Source: Clostridiales bacterium
GTDB lineage: Bacteria > Bacillota > Clostridia > Clostridiales > Oxobacteraceae
Length of the DNA: 32,926 nucleotides
NCBI GenBank assembly: GCA_030016385.1
Contig: JASEJN010000038.1
Span: forward strand, 1-32,926
Direction: 5' to 3'
This document shows positions 30,884 through 32,926 of this stretch, one piece after another. A model generated the notes under the pieces. That model was not told where the DNA came from. It made no database searches and was given only the letters and a program-made list of their open reading frames with translations. Position 1 is the first letter of the stretch. Each line of letters starts with the position of its first letter. A program made the position numbers and the translations under genes.

Positions 30884-31423
30884 CTAAAAAAGTGCCACAA
30901 CTTCCTTTAGTATTTCAATATTTTTATCTGTATCACCCCGGACTTCCAACCTGTGATTTACGCCTTCAATTTGCATTAAACGAATATTTTCCTTCATACA
31001 GTGTTCCTTAAGAATATCTGCATTTAAATGTTTATCATTCGTACCGTCAATTACAATTATAATCTTTTTCTCCCTCTTAATATAAGGCAGCGTCTCCTTT
31101 AGGGGAGTTAAATATATGTGTCTTGCTCCAATAGATAATTTTTCATCAGCCCATCCGGCAATTACCGTTCCTATACTTTTAGAAACAAACACTATATCGC
31201 TATATTTTGAAAAATCGATGGCTTTTAACTTCGTCAGCACATCGCTCTTTACATTTTCCATATGTTCATCTAGCGATTTATCCCGTTTAAGCGAATCGCT
31301 ATAATCGATAGCTACCCTTTCATAGCCGCGGGCTTCAAACTTAAAACCCGCATAATATAGCAGCGGACAATCCTTACTGTAATTAACGCCTGGAAATATT
31401 ACAACTATTCTTTTATCGCTCAT
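30884..31423 (-). CDS. Small alpha/beta hydrolase
   Basis: This 179-residue cytoplasmic alpha/beta-hydrolase-fold protein has a plausible catalytic triad. S83 sits in FVSKSIGTVIAG, where the usual first Gly of GxSxG is Ser; D130 is in VIDGTNDKHLN; and H157 is in IEGVNHRLEV. The oxyanion-side start IVVIFPGVNYSKDCPLLYYAG is typical. The protein is shorter than most family members and lacks a cap domain. No signal peptide is present. GAGGTGAAAT precedes the ATG. It stands alone between the importer operon and the GerW remnant. Esterase or acyl-hydrolase activity is likely; the substrate is unknown. The C-terminus ends just beyond the histidine helix, as expected. Confidence 0.8.
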   Translation of the reverse strand: MSDKRIVVIFPGVNYSKDCPLLYYAGFKFEARGYERVAIDYSDSLKRDKSLDEHMENVKSDVLTKLKAIDFSKYSDIVFVSKSIGTVIAGWADEKLSIGARHIYLTPLKETLPYIKREKKIIIVIDGTNDKHLNADILKEHCMKENIRLMQIEGVNHRLEVRGDTDKNIEILKEVVALF

Positions 31424-31545
31424 ATTATTTCACCTCAATATTTTATACCAACCCATAAGCTATCTATATCAGTCAAAGATAATACAGCTTGCCTTTATTC
31501 TATTATACAACAAACTTATTTTTATGAATGGCATGTATTAATATA

Positions 31546-31606
31546 ACTTCGATTCGCAATATAAGTTTATGTTATTTATGCCTGATTTCATATTACGAAT
31601 TGAAGT
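31546..31606. repeat. Short palindromic repeat, A-type with internal deletion
   Basis: The outer arms ACTTCGATTCGCAATAT (31546-31562) and 31590-31606 pair over 17 positions with two mismatches. The centre keeps TTATGTTATTTATGCCTGA but lacks the inner CTCATTCG loop and TCAAAATAACA arm. It overlaps the end of the GerW-like frame and supplies its stop codon. It lies in the 224-base gap upstream of the small hydrolase gene. Confidence 0.85.
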
Positions 31607-31922
31607 AATATAAGGTAAAAATTACAGTAAAAGAAAGGGAGGCATTTATGTTGACTATCTCAGGTACCAATTCCACAAGTTTTTCAAGATTGGAACTTTT
31701 TTTGATGGGAAGGACTTCCACTTTATCTCCTTTGATTACAATCAGTGCACTTGGGGAAATCCTTGCTCCTATTCCGGCGCCTCCTCCAACTCCTCCATTT
31801 CCCTTTCCGTCCCCTCCGCCTGAACCAAGCCCGAAGGACACGTTGACTACCAGTATTAGAGTTGATTCGCCAATATTTATCGGCTCGCCTATAACTGTCC
31901 CTGAAGCAAATCCGAATTCATA
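31593..31922 (-). pseudogene. GerW/YtfJ-like sporulation protein remnant
   Basis: The minus-strand frame reads GTVIGEPINIGESTLILVVN, a glycine-rich GSGGGDGKGNGGVGGGAG stretch, then ISPSALIVIKGDKVEVLPIK and LEKLVELVPEIV. This matches the core of the GerW (YtfJ) family of spore proteins. It cannot be translated normally: the frame is interrupted by TAA at 31923-31925, just before the conserved core, and there is no good start codon after it (only a GTG at 31841, inside the core). Upstream, the same frame continues as LDAIDKKLISICKKGNRYGM before the stop, perhaps the original N-terminus. The C-terminus runs into the palindromic repeat, which supplies the stop codon. I infer decay. An alternative is a very short functional protein from an unusual start. 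Confidence 0.65.
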
Positions 31923-32031
31923 TTACATTCCATATCTATTCCCTTTTTTGCATATGGATATAAGCTTTTTATCTATGGCATCCAAGAAGCTGCATCCCCT
32001 TTTGCATTCATATATATCTATTACACATTAA

Positions 32032-32337
32032 AATTGAAAAAGTTTCAATAAAACGGATATATTTATATAATATTTTTCACAAGTCCGGGGGTAAAGGCAT
32101 AAAGTTGAACCAGCTAGACTGCAAATTAATAAAAGATATTAAAAATATATATTATTCAAGTAAAATAAAAATGAATTTTTTACCATTTGGTTTGTTTAGT
32201 GCTATTATATAAATATACGAATTGTTCAGTTTAAATTATGAAGATAATCCATGAAACCTGCAATAAAATCTTCAATTTTTAACTTTGTTTGCTAGCTTGT
32301 TAAATGAACACATTTTATTAACCTGGAGGGATAAACA
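32032..32337 (+). other. Non-coding gap upstream of the nitroreductase gene
   Basis: This is 306 bases of AT-rich sequence. I see no convincing gene, terminator or repeat. A TTG-initiated 35-codon frame at 32104 has only a distant G-rich stretch upstream and is not supported. The nitroreductase ribosome binding site CTGGAGGG lies near its end. Confidence 0.6.
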
Positions 32338-32859
32338 ATGAACGAAACATTAAAAACAATTTTAGGGCGAAGGAGCATCCGCAGCTATAAACCTGAACAG
32401 ATTACCGATGAGGAACTAAATGTCATACTTAAAGCCGGAGAGTATGCTCCAAGTGCGATGAACCAGCAATCGAGCCATTTTACCGTAATTCAGAACAAAG
32501 ATGTCATGAAGGAGTTTATTGAACTGGCAAAGGATATAACTAAGCAGGATGAAAATCCTTTTTATGATGCGCCGACTGTTGTCTTAGTATTTGCAAAGAA
32601 AGGCAACATAGCACCTATATGTGACGCCAGCCTCGCGATCGGAAATATGCTTATAGCTGCAACATCTTTAAACATCGGATCCTGCTGGATTCATTGCGTA
32701 AATGCCATCTTTAACACCGAAAAGGGCAAAAAATTTCAAAAAAGATTGGGCGTGGGTGAAGAATATGGTATCGTAGGCTCCTGCGTATTAGGCCATGCAG
32801 CAGCCAAAGCTTCCAAAGCAGCTCCGAGAAAAGCCGATTATGTAAATATTATCAAGTAG
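32338..32859 (+). CDS. Nitroreductase family protein
   Basis: This 173-residue FMN-dependent nitroreductase-family enzyme reduces nitro compounds, quinones or flavins with NAD(P)H as a cytoplasmic dimer. The N-terminal RRSIRSYKPEQITDEELNVILKAGEYAPSAMNQQ holds the FMN-phosphate-binding arginines (RRSIRSY) and the SAMNQQ ribityl contact. DAPTVVLVFAKK, the helix DASLAIGNMLIAATSLNIGSCWIH, and GVGEEYGIVGSCVLGHA complete the fold. It is short (usual range about 170-220), as in clostridial single-domain members. CTGGAGGG lies about eight bases before the ATG. The terminal repeat begins 13 bases after its stop codon. It is probably monocistronic. Confidence 0.92.
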   Translation: MNETLKTILGRRSIRSYKPEQITDEELNVILKAGEYAPSAMNQQSSHFTVIQNKDVMKEFIELAKDITKQDENPFYDAPTVVLVFAKKGNIAPICDASLAIGNMLIAATSLNIGSCWIHCVNAIFNTEKGKKFQKRLGVGEEYGIVGSCVLGHAAAKASKAAPRKADYVNIIK

Positions 32860-32871
32860 TATATATGATAT

Positions 32872-32926
32872 CTTCGATTCGCAATATAAGTTTATGTTAT
32901 TTTGAACACTCATTCGCCAGATTCAA
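32872..32926 (+). repeat. Composite palindromic repeat, cut by the window end
   Basis: It starts CTTCGATTCGCAATATAAG, continues TTATGTTATTTTGAACA and ends CTCATTCGCCAGATTCAA at the last base. It matches 12405-12459 almost base for base, so the B hairpin probably follows outside the window. Confidence 0.85.

Noticed and set aside
31648..32031. Plus-strand 127-codon ORF as a real gene
   Set aside because: It is antisense to a recognisable GerW-like core, and its proline-rich run mirrors GerW's glycine run. Despite a good ribosome binding site, there is no independent family evidence.
32104..32211. TTG-initiated 35-codon frame before the nitroreductase gene
   Set aside because: Weak start, only a distant G-rich stretch as ribosome binding site, low-complexity composition and no recognisable motif.

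Overview
The window looks like chromosomal DNA of a low-GC, spore-forming Clostridia-type Firmicute. The evidence is AT-rich sequence, strong GGAGG-type ribosome binding sites, a GerW-like sporulation gene remnant, a transmembrane AraC-type regulator beside LplB/YtcP-like carbohydrate permeases, and many Firmicute-type housekeeping proteins. I see no rRNA, tRNA, CRISPR array, prophage or plasmid genes. Both window ends lie inside copies of one dispersed palindromic repeat, so the window may be a whole draft contig that broke at that repeat.

Layout. (1) 1-3758, plus strand: repeat, flavin reductase-like protein, Cu/Zn superoxide dismutase, Gfo/Idh/MocA oxidoreductase and a GH130-type mannoside phosphorylase/hydrolase, closed by a strong bidirectional terminator. 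(2) 3899-12269, minus strand, transcribed from 12269 downwards: a KdgR-like LacI regulator, a xylose-isomerase-like TIM barrel protein, a GntP-like permease, then (after three stacked palindromes) a hydantoinase/oxoprolinase-like ATPase, an unrecognised HExxH protein, a KDG-kinase-like PfkB protein, a 3-hexulose-6-phosphate synthase homologue and a 6-phospho-3-hexuloisomerase homologue. The last five are tightly coupled. This is the best candidate for an undescribed pathway: it resembles a 2-keto-3-deoxygluconate-type sugar-acid route in which an HPS/PHI pair stands where KDPG aldolase would be expected. (3) 12405-16241: composite repeat, a 42-codon small ORF with its own terminator, an MFS transporter, a zinc-ribbon protein, exodeoxyribonuclease III, a second hairpin element and a YkvA-like membrane protein. 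(4) 16334-21484: a clan GH-A glycoside hydrolase facing a GH127-type beta-L-arabinofuranosidase, then an HD-domain protein and a YjbQ protein. (5) 21760-30780: a membrane-bound AraC-type regulator (minus), a 1.7-kb IS4-like element in the divergent promoter region, then permease, permease, solute-binding lipoprotein and a GH43-like enzyme (plus). No ATPase is encoded, as is usual for importers that share one. (6) 30884-32926: an alpha/beta hydrolase, a GerW-like pseudogene, a nitroreductase and the terminal repeat.

The genes read mainly as a carbohydrate-scavenging region: importer plus glycosidases (GH130, GH-A, GH127, GH43-like) and a separate sugar-acid operon, with oxidative or nitrosative protection genes at the edges. 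Two kinds of mobile DNA have shaped it. One is the IS, with a 10-bp target duplication, which separates the AraC-type gene from its likely promoter. The other is a dense family of palindromic elements, some carrying an inner hairpin whose loop is conserved while its stem changes.
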